A stretch of DNA of 64,000 nt from Cryobacterium sp. PH31-L1 (GCF_030063145.1 NZ_JASISM010000008.1:62001-126000), one strand, 5' to 3'; positions 27,654-37,106 are shown, counted from the stretch's first letter. The notes: a model not told the origin generated them from the letters alone. Translations and numbers: made by a program.

Positions 27654-28442
27654 GTGTTCGCCGAAGAACGTCAACTCTTGATCGCGGCACTCGTGGCAAC
27701 GCAGGGCCGGGTCACCGTGACCGACCTGGCCGCGCGCTTCGCCATCACCGCCGAAACTGTGCGCCGCGACCTTGACACCCTCGAGGCTGCCCGCCAGCTG
27801 CGTCGCGTGCACGGCGGTGCCGTCGCCATCGATCGACTCAGCCTGTCGGAGCCGAGCCTCGATGAGCGCCAGACCCAGCGCCTCGACGAGAAGTCGCGCA
27901 TCGCCGACGCCGCCATGCGCCTGGTTCCGGCCAGCCGTACCGGTTCGATCGTGCTCGACGCCGGAAGCACCACCGAGCGCCTCGCCGATCTTCTGGCTGG
28001 CTTCACCCCTGCCGTTGCCGGCGACCAGCTCCTCGTGATCACCAACGCTGTGCCGATCGCCGGCAAGCTCAGCCGCAACGAGGCGATCCAGCTGCATATT
28101 CTCGGCGGGCGCGTACGCGGCCTGACCAGCGCCATCGTGGGTGCAGGGACCGTCGCACAGCTCGGCGCGCTGCGCCCCGACATCGCCTTCATCGGCGCCA
28201 ACGGCATCAGCGACACCTTCGGCCTCAGCACCCCGGACTCGGTCGAAGCGGCCGTCAAATCGGCCATCGTCCGGTGCGCCCGGCGCGTTGTTGTGCTCGC
28301 CGATTCCAGCAAGCTCGACCAGGAAACTCTCGTCTGCTTTGCCGCCCTGGCCGATATCGACACCCTGATAACGGATGCTGCGCCATCCGCTGCCCTCACT
28401 GCCGCACTGGCGGCAGCCGACGTCGACGTGGTGATCGCATGA
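27654..28442 (+). CDS. fruR: DeoR family regulator of the fructose operon
   Basis: This 262-residue protein has an N-terminal DeoR helix-turn-helix (AEERQLLIAALVATQGRVTV, then AETVRRDLDTLE and RRVHGGAV). The C-terminal sugar-phosphate sensing domain shows LDAGSTTERLADLL and IGANGISDTFGLSTPD. DeoR regulators of fru operons respond to fructose 1-phosphate. The GTG start at 27654 follows GAGGAGG. Its stop overlaps the fruK start, so regulator, kinase and transporter are one transcript. Confidence 0.92.
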   Translation: MFAEERQLLIAALVATQGRVTVTDLAARFAITAETVRRDLDTLEAARQLRRVHGGAVAIDRLSLSEPSLDERQTQRLDEKSRIADAAMRLVPASRTGSIVLDAGSTTERLADLLAGFTPAVAGDQLLVITNAVPIAGKLSRNEAIQLHILGGRVRGLTSAIVGAGTVAQLGALRPDIAFIGANGISDTFGLSTPDSVEAAVKSAIVRCARRVVVLADSSKLDQETLVCFAALADIDTLITDAAPSAALTAALAAADVDVVIA

Positions 28443-29440
28443 TCGTCACGCTGACTCCCAATCCGAGCCTCGACCGCACCATCGAGCTGGCCGGACCGCT
28501 CGAGCGCGGCGAGGTGCAGCGGGCCGTCGCCGCCCACGGCGAGCCCGGCGGCAAGGGCGTCAATATCTGCCGTGCCCTCGAAGCCAGCGGTATCGCGAGC
28601 CTCGCCATTCTGCCCGGCGACGCTGACGACCCTGTGCTGCTGGCCCTGACCAGCCAGCGAATTCCGCACCTCGGCCTGCCGATCGGCAAGCCGCTGCGCA
28701 GCAACGTGGCGATCACCGAACCCGACGGCACGACGACCAAGCTCAACGAACCCGGTCCCGTACTGAGCCTCGCCCAGCAGGATGCCCTGGTGGAACTCAT
28801 TCTGGAACAGTCGGTCGGCGCGAGCTGGCTGGTGCTGGCCGGATCGGTCCCCCCCGGCGTGCCCGACGACTTCTACGCGCGCATCATCGGCGAGCTGCGC
28901 ACCCGACTCGGCAGCCAGGCGCCGAGAGTCGCCGTGGACTCCTCCGGTGGCCCGCTCGCCGCGGCAGCTCTGGCCCACCCCGATCTGCTCAAGCCCAATG
29001 GTGAGGAACTCGCCGAGCTGAGCGGCCTCTTCGACGGCGACACGCTCGAAGCAAACCCCGATCTCGTCGTCGACGCGGCCCGCGTTCTCATCGCCGGCGG
29101 CGTCGGTGCCGTGCTGGCCACCCTCGGCGCGAAGGGCGCCGTGCTCGTCACCGCCGAGGGCAGCTGGCTCGCCACCACTCCCCCGATGCGGGCCGTCAGC
29201 ACCGTCGGCGCCGGCGACTCGGCTCTGGCCGGCTATCTGCTGCAAAGCAACCTCGGCGCGAGTGCCCCCGATTGCCTGCGCCAGGCCGCCGCCCACGGCG
29301 CCGCCGCCGCCTCCATGCCCGGTTCCACTGTTCCCGCCCTGCACCAAACCAACCCCAACGCCGTCACCGTGACGGACCTTGCCCTGATACCCGCTCTGCG
29401 GTCGGTATCGGCCACACATCCAAAGGAGGATGACCAGTGA
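28439..29440 (+). CDS. fruK: 1-phosphofructokinase
   Basis: A 333-residue PfkB-family kinase that converts fructose 1-phosphate to fructose 1,6-bisphosphate. Family landmarks are the N-terminal TLTPNPSLDRT, the substrate-site GEPGGKGVNICRAL, and the C-terminal ATP/catalytic motif VSTVGAGDSALAGYL with the catalytic Asp. It overlaps fruR by 4 bases upstream and the PTS gene by 4 bases downstream. Confidence 0.95.
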   Translation: MIVTLTPNPSLDRTIELAGPLERGEVQRAVAAHGEPGGKGVNICRALEASGIASLAILPGDADDPVLLALTSQRIPHLGLPIGKPLRSNVAITEPDGTTTKLNEPGPVLSLAQQDALVELILEQSVGASWLVLAGSVPPGVPDDFYARIIGELRTRLGSQAPRVAVDSSGGPLAAAALAHPDLLKPNGEELAELSGLFDGDTLEANPDLVVDAARVLIAGGVGAVLATLGAKGAVLVTAEGSWLATTPPMRAVSTVGAGDSALAGYLLQSNLGASAPDCLRQAAAHGAAAASMPGSTVPALHQTNPNAVTVTDLALIPALRSVSATHPKEDDQ

Positions 29441-31443
29441 GTGCACTGATTACCCCGGAGCTCGTTGCTCTGGACACCTATCTCGGTACCGAGCCGAAAG
29501 ACGTCATTCGGCACCTGGCCGAGCTCGTCGTCGGCGCCGGCCGGGCCACCGAGATCGGATCTCTCTACGCGGATGCCCTGGCCCGCGAAGCGAAGACCGC
29601 CACCGGCATCCCGGGTGGCCTCGCCATTCCGCACTGCCGTTCCACGGCCGTGCTGGAGCCCACGCTGGCCCTGGCCCGTTTGTCGACCCCGGTCGATTTC
29701 GGTTCCCAGGACGGCCCGGCCGACCTGGTCTTTCTCATTGCGGCACCGGAGGGTGCCGACCAGGAGCACCTGAAGATTCTCGCCAAGCTGGCCCGGTCGC
29801 TCATGAAGAAGGATTTCACCGCCGCTCTGCGGGACGCGTCGACCTCGCAGCAGATCGTCGAGCTCGTCACTAATGTCGTCGCCCCCGTGCCCGTCGCCGC
29901 TGGCGCCCACGCCGGCGAAAACGCGAACGCCGGTACCGGCCCGGCAAGGACCGGCATGAAGCGCATCGTCGCCGTCACCGCCTGCCCCACCGGCATCGCC
30001 CACACCTACATGGCCGCTGACTCCCTCGTGGCCGCCGCCAAGGCCGTCGGTGTTGACCTGCAGGTCGAGACCCAGGGTTCGGCCGGACTCACTCCACTCG
30101 ACCCCACCGTCATCGCCGCGGCCGACGCCGTCATCTTCGCCGTCGACGTCGACGTGCGCGGCCGGGAACGCTTCGCCGGCCTTCCCGTTATCAACGCCCC
30201 GGTCAAGCGCGGCATCGACGAACCCGGTCGGTTGATCGAGGAGGCCCTCGCGGCCGCGCTCAACCCGAACGCCCGTCGCGTCAGCGGCACCGTTGACCTC
30301 GGCGGCTCGTCAGAGGAGAAGAGTGAGCACCTGGGCCAAAAGCTCAAGCGAGCCCTGCTCACCGGTGTCAGCTACATGATTCCATTCGTCGCCGGCGGAG
30401 GCCTGCTGATCGCCCTCGGCTTCGCCCTCGGCGGCTTCGAGATCACCAAGGTTGCCGATGCAGTCGTGCTGAACAACAGCCTGTTCAACCTTCCCGACGG
30501 GGGCCTGAACATCTATCTGGGAGCGGTCTTCTTCAAGATCGGCGCCCTGTCGATGGGCTTCCTGGTTCCCGCGCTGGCCGGCTACATCTCCTTCGCCATC
30601 GCCGATCGCCCCGGCATCGCTCCAGGCTTCGTCGCGGGTGCCGTGGCCGGATTCATGGGTGCCGGGTTCCTCGGGGGCATCGTCGGCGGACTGCTCGCCG
30701 GTGTCGTCGCGGTCAACATCGCCAAAATCAACGTTCCACGGTGGTTGCGCAGCCTGATGCCCGTCGTCATCATTCCGCTGATCGCATCGATCGTCGCCTC
30801 GGGGTTGATGTTCATCGTGCTCGGCGGCCCGATCGCTCTGCTGACCGTGGGCCTCAGCGACTGGCTGAACGGTATGACCGGGGCGTCCGCCGTGATTCTC
30901 GGTGTCATTCTCGGCCTCATGATGGCCTTCGACCTCGGCGGCCCGGTCAACAAAGTGGCCTATGCCTTCGCCGTCGCCGGCCTCGGCGCGGCCACCCTCG
31001 CCAACCAGGCACCGTGGCAGATCATGGCCGCGGTCATGGCCGCCGGCATGGTGCCGCCGCTCGCGATGGCCCTGGCCACCGTGGTCGACCGCAAGCTGTT
31101 CAGCCTCGCTGAGCGGGAGAACGGCAAAGCGGCCTGGCTGCTCGGACTCTCCTTCATCTCCGAGGGTGCCATTCCGTTCGCCGCCGCCGATGTCTTCCGC
31201 GTGATTCCGGCCAGCATGCTCGGCGCCGCAGTCACCGGTGGACTGTCGATGGCCTGGAACATCACGAGCAAGGCACCGCACGGAGGCGTGTTCGTGTTCT
31301 TCGCGATCGACAACTTCTGGTTGTTCCTGCTCGCAATCGCGATCGGTACTGTTGTATCAGCGTTTGCCGTTGTCGGACTCAAGCGCTACGCCGTGCGCAA
31401 GCGTCCGGTTGACGCTCCGGAAGCCGTGCTCGTCAACGCCTGA
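29437..31443 (+). CDS. fruA: PTS fructose transporter subunit IIABC
   Basis: This 668-residue fusion imports fructose and phosphorylates it at C1. Domain order: EIIA-Fru (1-150, phosphorylated His66 in LAIPHCRS), EIIB-Fru (175-275, Cys183 in VTACPTGIAHTYMAA), and membrane EIIC (from about 305, with the ENGKAAWLLGLSFISEGAIP region near the end). The start is GTG at 29437, supported by AAAGGAGG a few bases before. All phosphorelay partners are encoded just downstream (ptsI, ptsH). Confidence 0.96.
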   Translation: MSALITPELVALDTYLGTEPKDVIRHLAELVVGAGRATEIGSLYADALAREAKTATGIPGGLAIPHCRSTAVLEPTLALARLSTPVDFGSQDGPADLVFLIAAPEGADQEHLKILAKLARSLMKKDFTAALRDASTSQQIVELVTNVVAPVPVAAGAHAGENANAGTGPARTGMKRIVAVTACPTGIAHTYMAADSLVAAAKAVGVDLQVETQGSAGLTPLDPTVIAAADAVIFAVDVDVRGRERFAGLPVINAPVKRGIDEPGRLIEEALAAALNPNARRVSGTVDLGGSSEEKSEHLGQKLKRALLTGVSYMIPFVAGGGLLIALGFALGGFEITKVADAVVLNNSLFNLPDGGLNIYLGAVFFKIGALSMGFLVPALAGYISFAIADRPGIAPGFVAGAVAGFMGAGFLGGIVGGLLAGVVAVNIAKINVPRWLRSLMPVVIIPLIASIVASGLMFIVLGGPIALLTVGLSDWLNGMTGASAVILGVILGLMMAFDLGGPVNKVAYAFAVAGLGAATLANQAPWQIMAAVMAAGMVPPLAMALATVVDRKLFSLAERENGKAAWLLGLSFISEGAIPFAAADVFRVIPASMLGAAVTGGLSMAWNITSKAPHGGVFVFFAIDNFWLFLLAIAIGTVVSAFAVVGLKRYAVRKRPVDAPEAVLVNA

Positions 31444-31546
31444 TCCGGCGCCGGCGCCGCGCGAACCAGCGCAGCCCAAACGACACGCGCGACCGCAGTT
31501 CCGCAGTACAGTGACGCCAGCCGAATGCTGGAAAAAGGAATCGAGG

Positions 31547-33298
31547 ATGATCGTGCAGACGCTTTCAGGCAGTGCCGATACAGGCCAGGCACCAGCAGAT
31601 CAGGCCGAGACCGGCCGCACCTTCTCCGGTGTCGGAGTCAGCCCCGGACGCATCATCGGTTCCATCCTGCTGATGCCTCAAGCTGTACGTGAACCCGCAG
31701 TCGGCGAGCAGCTGGCTGCGGGAACCAGCGTGGAGGACGCATCCGCTCTGCTACGCACCGCGGCGAAGGCCGTGCAGACCCACCTCACCGCTCGCTCGGC
31801 CGGGGCCTCAGGCGCCGGCCGGGAGGTGCTGGAGGCCACAGCGCTGATGGCGAACGACCCCATGCTGGTGAAGGCCGCCGTCAAGCTCATCACCAACGGC
31901 GCCTCCGCGGAACGCGCCATCTGGGACGCCGCCGCATCGGTGGCCGAGATGCTGCACAACCTCGGCGGTTACATGGCCGAGCGCGCGACCGATGTTCTGG
32001 ACGTGCGCGGGCGCATCGTCGCCGAACTGCGCGGCGTTCCCGCCCCGGGAATCCCCTACTCGGACACCCCGTTCATTTTGGTCGGCGAGGACCTCGCGCC
32101 GGCCGACACCGCTACTCTCGACCCGGCGAAGGTCCTGGCCCTCGTCACCTCGAGCGGCGGGCCGCAGTCGCACACGGCCATCATTGCTCGCGCCCTCGGG
32201 CTGCCGGCCGTGGTCGCCGCCGTGGGGGTCGACTCTCTCACTGACGGCACCCGGGTCTTCGTCGACGGAGCTGCCGGAACCATCTTGGTCGACCCCAGCG
32301 CTGACCAGGTGGCCCTCGCGAAGGCATGGGAGACCACTACGGCCGCCCTCGCCGTGTTCGACGGCACCGGGCGGCTGAAGGACGGCCACCTGGTACCGCT
32401 GCTTTCCAATGTCGGTGGCGCGAAGGATGCGGTCAAGGCCGCAGCTGCCGGCGCCCAGGGCGTCGGGCTGCTGCGCACCGAATTCTGCTTTCTGGAACGC
32501 GACACCGAACCCACCATCGCCGAACAGGTCGAGGCCTATCGCGGCGTGTTCGACGCATTCCCAGGCAAGAAGGTGGTCGTGCGCACGCTTGATGCCGGCG
32601 CCGACAAGCCACTGCCATTTCTGACCGATGCCTCCGAGCCCAACCCGGCCCTCGGCGTGCGTGGCTACCGCACCGATTTCACCTCCCCGGGCGTGCTCGA
32701 ACGCCAGCTGCAGGCCATCGCGCAGGCCACCGAGGGCACGAAAGCCCAGGTCTGGGTGATGGCGCCGATGATCTCCACCGCCGAGGAAGCCGAACATTTC
32801 GCCAGCCTCTGTGCCGCAGCCGGCCTGAAAACGCCCGGAGTCATGGTCGAGGTTCCCTCCGCCGCCTTGACCTCCGCGAGCATTCTCGAACACGTCGACT
32901 TCGTCAGTCTCGGCACCAACGACCTCACCCAATACGCCATGGCGGCCGATCGTCAGCTCGGCCCGCTCGCCGGCCTCAACACACCGTGGCAGCCCGCCGT
33001 ACTCCAGCTGATTCGGCTGACCGTGGCCGGATCGCGCGACGAGGGCCACGACAAACCCGTCGGTGTCTGCGGCGAGGCTGCTGCCGACCCCGCCCTCGCT
33101 GTCGTATTGGTCGGCCTCGGCGTCTCGACCCTGTCGATGACCGCGCGGGCACTCTCCGCCGTCGCCGCTGTGCTCGCGAGCGTGACGCTTCCCGAGGCCG
33201 AGCAGCTGGCCAAACTGGCCCTGACGGCGCATTCGGCAGCGGATGCCCGTCGCATCGTTCGCGAGAAACTGCCCATACTTAACACGCTGGGTCTCTAA
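31547..33298 (+). CDS. ptsI: Phosphoenolpyruvate-protein phosphotransferase (enzyme I)
   Basis: Enzyme I takes phosphate from PEP and passes it to HPr. The 583-residue protein has the N-terminal HPr-binding/phosphohistidine part, with active-site His209 in GGPQSHTAIIARALG. The C-terminal PEP-binding barrel shows GVGLLRTEF, RTLDAGADKP, GTNDLTQYAMAADR and the catalytic Cys in GVCGEAAADP. The ATG at 31547 follows AAAAAGGAATCGAGG. A 100-base gap separates it from fruA. Co-transcription is likely but not certain. Confidence 0.95.
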   Translation: MIVQTLSGSADTGQAPADQAETGRTFSGVGVSPGRIIGSILLMPQAVREPAVGEQLAAGTSVEDASALLRTAAKAVQTHLTARSAGASGAGREVLEATALMANDPMLVKAAVKLITNGASAERAIWDAAASVAEMLHNLGGYMAERATDVLDVRGRIVAELRGVPAPGIPYSDTPFILVGEDLAPADTATLDPAKVLALVTSSGGPQSHTAIIARALGLPAVVAAVGVDSLTDGTRVFVDGAAGTILVDPSADQVALAKAWETTTAALAVFDGTGRLKDGHLVPLLSNVGGAKDAVKAAAAGAQGVGLLRTEFCFLERDTEPTIAEQVEAYRGVFDAFPGKKVVVRTLDAGADKPLPFLTDASEPNPALGVRGYRTDFTSPGVLERQLQAIAQATEGTKAQVWVMAPMISTAEEAEHFASLCAAAGLKTPGVMVEVPSAALTSASILEHVDFVSLGTNDLTQYAMAADRQLGPLAGLNTPWQPAVLQLIRLTVAGSRDEGHDKPVGVCGEAAADPALAVVLVGLGVSTLSMTARALSAVAAVLASVTLPEAEQLAKLALTAHSAADARRIVREKLPILNTLGL

Positions 33299-33351
33299 CC
33301 CGCCGCACCCGTTTCACCGCACTTTTCACGCGCCTACCCCTGGAGGATCCC

Positions 33352-33630
33352 ATGTCTGAACGAACCGCCGTCATCGCCAGCCGCGTCGGCCTGCACGCTC
33401 GCCCGGCCGGAATTTTCGTCGCCGCTGTGGGCGAGCTGCCCCTCGAAGTGACCATCGCCATGGCCGGCGAACCGGCCGACGACGCGATGGACGCCTCGAG
33501 CATCCTCTCGATCATGAGCCTCGGCGCCTCCAACGGCGACACCGTGGTGCTGCGGGCTGAAGGTGAGGGCGCCGATGAGGCTCTCGACTCCCTCGTCAAG
33601 ATTCTCGAGACCGACCTCGACGCTGAGTAA
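33352..33630 (+). CDS. ptsH: Phosphocarrier protein HPr
   Basis: This 92-residue HPr has the phosphorylated His15 in VGLHARPAG and the regulatory-serine region ASSILSIMSLGASNGD. It relays phosphate from enzyme I to the EIIA domain of the upstream fructose transporter. It lies 53 bases after ptsI with GGAGG before the ATG. No HPr kinase is seen in the window, so the serine site may be unused. Confidence 0.95.
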   Translation: MSERTAVIASRVGLHARPAGIFVAAVGELPLEVTIAMAGEPADDAMDASSILSIMSLGASNGDTVVLRAEGEGADEALDSLVKILETDLDAE

Positions 33631-33799
33631 TTCTTGAAGCCTGGCTGGGAGAATTCTGAGCCATTTCGGAAAAATCCTTTGCCACTCGGAACTAGATAAC
33701 TAAGCTAGGCACATCTTCAGGGTCTCGCAATAGGCACCTGAGAACGGCCATCCGCCGGAACCCGCACGATTTCTGTTTGCTAATGAAAAGGATCCCATC

Positions 33800-34072
33800 G
33801 TGAGTGAACGACAGACGTACCTGGGCAATGTCGAGAACGGCGCTGACTCCGAAGAGCACACCATCAAGGACTGGACCGACCTCGGCCAGGAAATGTGGTC
33901 CTATCTCACGGGTAAGGGTGCAGCGATCAATTACAGCTTCATCGATATGGTCGTCGAGGTTCCCCGCGATATCGGTCCTGACGCTCCGCGAGCCGTGTGG
34001 AAGTTCAACGGCACCCTGCGTGTGACGACGAGCGACGAGAAATCCGTCGGCTCCGATCCCTTCCGCGGCTAA
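33800..34072 (+). CDS. Small hypothetical protein paired with an FHA gene
   Basis: This acidic, 90-residue protein is preceded by AAAAGGA and starts with GTG. It contains TIKDWTDLGQEMWSYLTGKGA and a beta-rich block INYSFIDMVVEVPRD. I do not recognise a family. Only 2 bases separate it from the FHA-domain gene, so the pair is co-translated and may act together. The gap 33631-33799 carries a possible promoter: TTGCCA and TAAGCT spaced by 16 bases, near 33679-33706. Confidence 0.7.
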   Translation: MSERQTYLGNVENGADSEEHTIKDWTDLGQEMWSYLTGKGAAINYSFIDMVVEVPRDIGPDAPRAVWKFNGTLRVTTSDEKSVGSDPFRG

Positions 34073-34074
34073 TC

Positions 34075-35019
34075 ATGGGCTCCTCCGCGAGCGTGCCCCC
34101 GGCCCCGAACATCGATCTGCACATCGATCTCGCCTTCTCGCTGGAGGAGCCATCGGCACGGTCCGATGACTCCTCCGACGGTTCGACCGGCGACACTTTT
34201 GGAGCCGCCGACACCATGCAAGGCACGATCACTGCAGACGGTAGAGATGTGACCATCTACACGAGTAACCCGGAAATGTTCGTGCAGGGCCGGGCACTCA
34301 ACCTGGAACCGTTGCGTGCACTGGCCAGCGAGTTGGCGAATCGTGGCTTGACGGTGTCCGTCACCGGCCCGGTCGGGCTGATCGCCCGGCTGGGCGACGT
34401 ACAGGCATCCGTCACGCAACGTCTGGTGACGCGGTCGCCGCACATCGTTCTCGGGTCGAGAAACGCGCTCGGCCCGCTGGTGCAGGCGCGAATGCGGGGT
34501 CAGGCACGCATGCCGGTCGCGATTCCGCTTCCGCCTTCGACCGTGTTTCCGCTCGCGCCGACCTTCGACCGACGCAGTCGGCGCAGGGTCACGACGACGC
34601 ACTACACGCCGGGAAGCGGGCGCCCGCGCCTCATTTTCGTCGTGGGGTCGGAGAACTGGAATGGGCAGATGCCTCGGGAGTTCAACCTGCTGCAGGGAAC
34701 GACGACAATCGGTTCGTCGGCCGACGCAGACCTGCAGCTGCCCGGACTGAAACCCCTGCACGCCGAGATTCGCCACGATGACAATGACGAGTACCGGTTA
34801 TTCGCGATCGGTGACGTCGGGGGCAGTTCCCGGCCGGCCGAAGACGGCCGCAGCATCGGCAATGGACAGATTCTGCGCACCGGCTCACGCCTCGAGATGG
34901 GCCCGTGGCGGATGGGCTATTTTCGGGAGGAGTTCGCCGATCACGGCCGGCCGTTCGGCGGGCGCGTCGGCGGCGAACTGGCGTTCCAAAAACCGCAGCC
35001 GCCCCGGCCGCGCAGCTGA
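34075..35019 (+). CDS. FHA domain-containing protein
   Basis: A 314-residue soluble protein. The C-terminal part (about 205-290) is a forkhead-associated domain that would bind phosphothreonine peptides: TTIGSSADADLQLPG, then LHAEIRHD, then GNGQILRTGSRLEMG. The usual GR-S-H core is partly changed: the Arg after Gly is Ser here, and His is in LHAEI. The N-terminal 150 residues (TITADGRDVTIYTSN..., LEPLRALASELANRGL) are unfamiliar. It probably takes part in Ser/Thr kinase signalling, but no kinase gene is nearby. Confidence 0.75.
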   Translation: MGSSASVPPAPNIDLHIDLAFSLEEPSARSDDSSDGSTGDTFGAADTMQGTITADGRDVTIYTSNPEMFVQGRALNLEPLRALASELANRGLTVSVTGPVGLIARLGDVQASVTQRLVTRSPHIVLGSRNALGPLVQARMRGQARMPVAIPLPPSTVFPLAPTFDRRSRRRVTTTHYTPGSGRPRLIFVVGSENWNGQMPREFNLLQGTTTIGSSADADLQLPGLKPLHAEIRHDDNDEYRLFAIGDVGGSSRPAEDGRSIGNGQILRTGSRLEMGPWRMGYFREEFADHGRPFGGRVGGELAFQKPQPPRPRS

Positions 35020-35025
35020 CTGGAC

Positions 35026-35059
35026 CCGTGGGTGCAGCACCTCCGTGAGGCACCCACGG
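35026..35059. terminator. Hairpin between convergent genes
   Basis: CCGTGGGTGC (35026-35035) pairs perfectly with GCACCCACGG (35050-35059) around a 14-base loop, between the FHA gene and the DUF2231 gene. It probably stops transcription from both sides. Confidence 0.65.
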
Positions 35060-35069
35060 CGTTAGTACA

Positions 35070-35576
35070 TTACGACGTGAAGAGGCCGGTCCACACCGCA
35101 CGTGATCCCGATTCTCCGATGAGCGCCACGGTCACCACAGCGCCGATCGCACTGACCAGGACGGCCAGGTCGAGAATGATGGTGGCCACCAGACGCCCCC
35201 TGCGGCTCGGCAAAACGGATGCGAAACGCCCGCCGGCACCCGCAAAGTAGCGATACCAGAGCCACTGCACGACGGCCACGAGAAACAGGGCTATCACCCA
35301 CGGCAGCATGGTGCGACCTAGCCCAGTGTGGGTACCAAGCAGCGGGGTGACGTTGACAAGGCGGGATTGCAGCCACTCGCCCGCCTGCACAGCCAGGGGG
35401 ACCAGCCCGAGCGCGGCGAGGGCCACGAGCGGCGTGACAATGCCCAACCTCCGCCGAACAGCCGGCCAGAATGCACTCAGCAGCGCGCACAGTGCCGCCA
35501 GCGGAACCACGATCACGACGGCGTGCACGATGACGACGTGCAGCGGTAATCCGTTGAATTCCCAATTAAAGTTCAT
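35070..35576 (-). CDS. DUF2231 family membrane protein
   Basis: This 168-residue protein has four hydrophobic segments. Its start, FNGLPLHVVIVHAVVIVVPL, contains the two conserved histidines of the DUF2231 family, which are thought to be able to bind haem or metal. ATG 35576 is chosen because homology begins at once; the longer frame upstream has none. It is divergent from a multicopper oxidase gene with 257 bases between; a redox or copper link is possible but unproven. Confidence 0.82.
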   Translation of the reverse strand: MNFNWEFNGLPLHVVIVHAVVIVVPLAALCALLSAFWPAVRRRLGIVTPLVALAALGLVPLAVQAGEWLQSRLVNVTPLLGTHTGLGRTMLPWVIALFLVAVVQWLWYRYFAGAGGRFASVLPSRRGRLVATIILDLAVLVSAIGAVVTVALIGESGSRAVWTGLFTS

Positions 35577-35833
35577 GGTGCGTCTCTCCCGATGTCGAGT
35601 CCGCGCCGCGCCGCGCCGGTTGTGCTCGAACGGCCGGAGTTCCCCGACCTGAGCGCGCACTCAGTGCGCCTGATCATTGCACAAATCGAGCTGCTTCGAC
35701 GTAAATGAGTCGAAGTGGCGAGCGGTCGGCATCCGCTCGTCGCCGCAACAACTTTTCTGCAAGGTATGGGCAATACCGTGCCGTTGTTGAGGTGTGTCCA
35801 GCCGGTGCACGCCCGCCCGAACGAGGAGTCAGC

Positions 35834-37048
35834 ATGGTCGAGCCAGAAGCATCCCTTCGGCCGCGTCACCGGGCCCGCCGGCATCCACTGCGTAACTGGC
35901 CGCTCGGCGTCGTCGTGGCCGCCGCAGCGCTCACCGTCACCTTCTTTCTGGTGCTGTCGGGGGTGCTCGGTTCCCCCGCCATCGCCACACTGCAATCCGG
36001 CACGGGCTACGCGGCCCAGACCCGCACCTACTTCATTGGCGCCGACGAGGTGGATTGGAACTACGCCCCTTCCGGCCGCAACGAGATCACCAGCGTGGCA
36101 TTCGACGCGACCGCCGACGTCTTTACCAAACAGGGCCCTGACCGCATCGGGAGCACCTATATCAAGTCGCTGTATCGGGCCTACACCGACGGGAGCTTCA
36201 GCCGCCTCAAGCCCCGCCCCGCCGCCGACGAGCACCTCGGCATGCTCGGCCCGATCATTCGCGGCGTCGTCGGCGACACCATCAAGGTGGTCTTCAAGAA
36301 CAACCTCGACCGCCCGTCGAGCGTGCACGTGCACGGTGTCTTCTACACCAAAAGCAGCGAGGGCGCCCCCTACGCCGACGGCACCACGGGGGCCGCCAAA
36401 GCGGATGACGCGGTGCCGCCCGGCGGCGTCTACACCTACACCTACCAGGTGCCGGAGCGCGCTGGCCCTGGCCCGATGGACGGCAGCTCGGTGATGTGGA
36501 TGTACCACGCGCACACCGACGAGGTGGCCGATGACTACGCCGGACTGGTCGGTCCAATAGTCATCACCCGCGCCGGCTCCGCACGGGCCGACGGCACCCC
36601 GAACGACGTCGACCGCGAACTATTCGTGCAGTTCAAGGTCAGTGACGAGAACGAAAGCCCCTACCTGGCCCGCAATATCGACCGGTTCACGGCCGACCCG
36701 GCCAGCGTTGACCCCGCCAACGAAGAATTCGGCGAGAGCAACCTCATGCACACCGTCAACGGTTACGTCTTCGGCAACCAGCCGCTGGCCTCCATGACGG
36801 TGAAGAAGGGCCAGCGGGTGCGCTGGTATCTCATGGGGATGGGCACAGAGGTCGACCTGCACACGCCGCACTGGCACGGCAACACGGTTGTCGCCCTGGG
36901 CATGCGTACCGATGTGGTGAGCCTGCTGCCGGCCAGCATGATGATCGCCGACATGGTTCCCGACGACGTGGGCACCTGGCTGTTCCACTGCCACGTCAAC
37001 GACCACATCACCGCCGGCATGCTCACCCGCTATCGGGTCACGCGGTAA
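35834..37048 (+). CDS. Multicopper oxidase, membrane-anchored two-domain type
   Basis: This 404-residue protein has an N-terminal signal-anchor (PLGVVVAAAALTVTFFLVL, about residues 23-41), so the enzyme faces outward. Copper ligands are all visible: SVHVHGVFY, MYHAHTDEV, LHTPHWHGNT and the C-terminal type 1/3 cluster FHCHVNDHITAGM. Length and sequence fit ceruloplasmin/hephaestin-like two-cupredoxin oxidases, which may oxidise Mn(II), Fe(II), Cu(I) or phenolics. GAGGAG precedes ATG 35834. A long hairpin follows the stop directly. Confidence 0.88.
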   Translation: MVEPEASLRPRHRARRHPLRNWPLGVVVAAAALTVTFFLVLSGVLGSPAIATLQSGTGYAAQTRTYFIGADEVDWNYAPSGRNEITSVAFDATADVFTKQGPDRIGSTYIKSLYRAYTDGSFSRLKPRPAADEHLGMLGPIIRGVVGDTIKVVFKNNLDRPSSVHVHGVFYTKSSEGAPYADGTTGAAKADDAVPPGGVYTYTYQVPERAGPGPMDGSSVMWMYHAHTDEVADDYAGLVGPIVITRAGSARADGTPNDVDRELFVQFKVSDENESPYLARNIDRFTADPASVDPANEEFGESNLMHTVNGYVFGNQPLASMTVKKGQRVRWYLMGMGTEVDLHTPHWHGNTVVALGMRTDVVSLLPASMMIADMVPDDVGTWLFHCHVNDHITAGMLTRYRVTR

Positions 37049-37049
37049 T

Positions 37050-37091
37050 CGCTGGTGGGCGGGGTGCCGACCGGCACCCCGCCCACCAGCG
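37050..37091. terminator. 20-bp perfect hairpin after the multicopper oxidase
   Basis: Arms at 37050-37069 and 37072-37091 are perfectly complementary, with only two bases between them. It starts right after the oxidase stop codon and ends 15 bases before the next start codon. No T-run follows, so it may act as a terminator-like barrier or an RNA-stability element. Confidence 0.65.
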
Positions 37092-37106
37092 TGCGAGGGT
37101 AGACGG

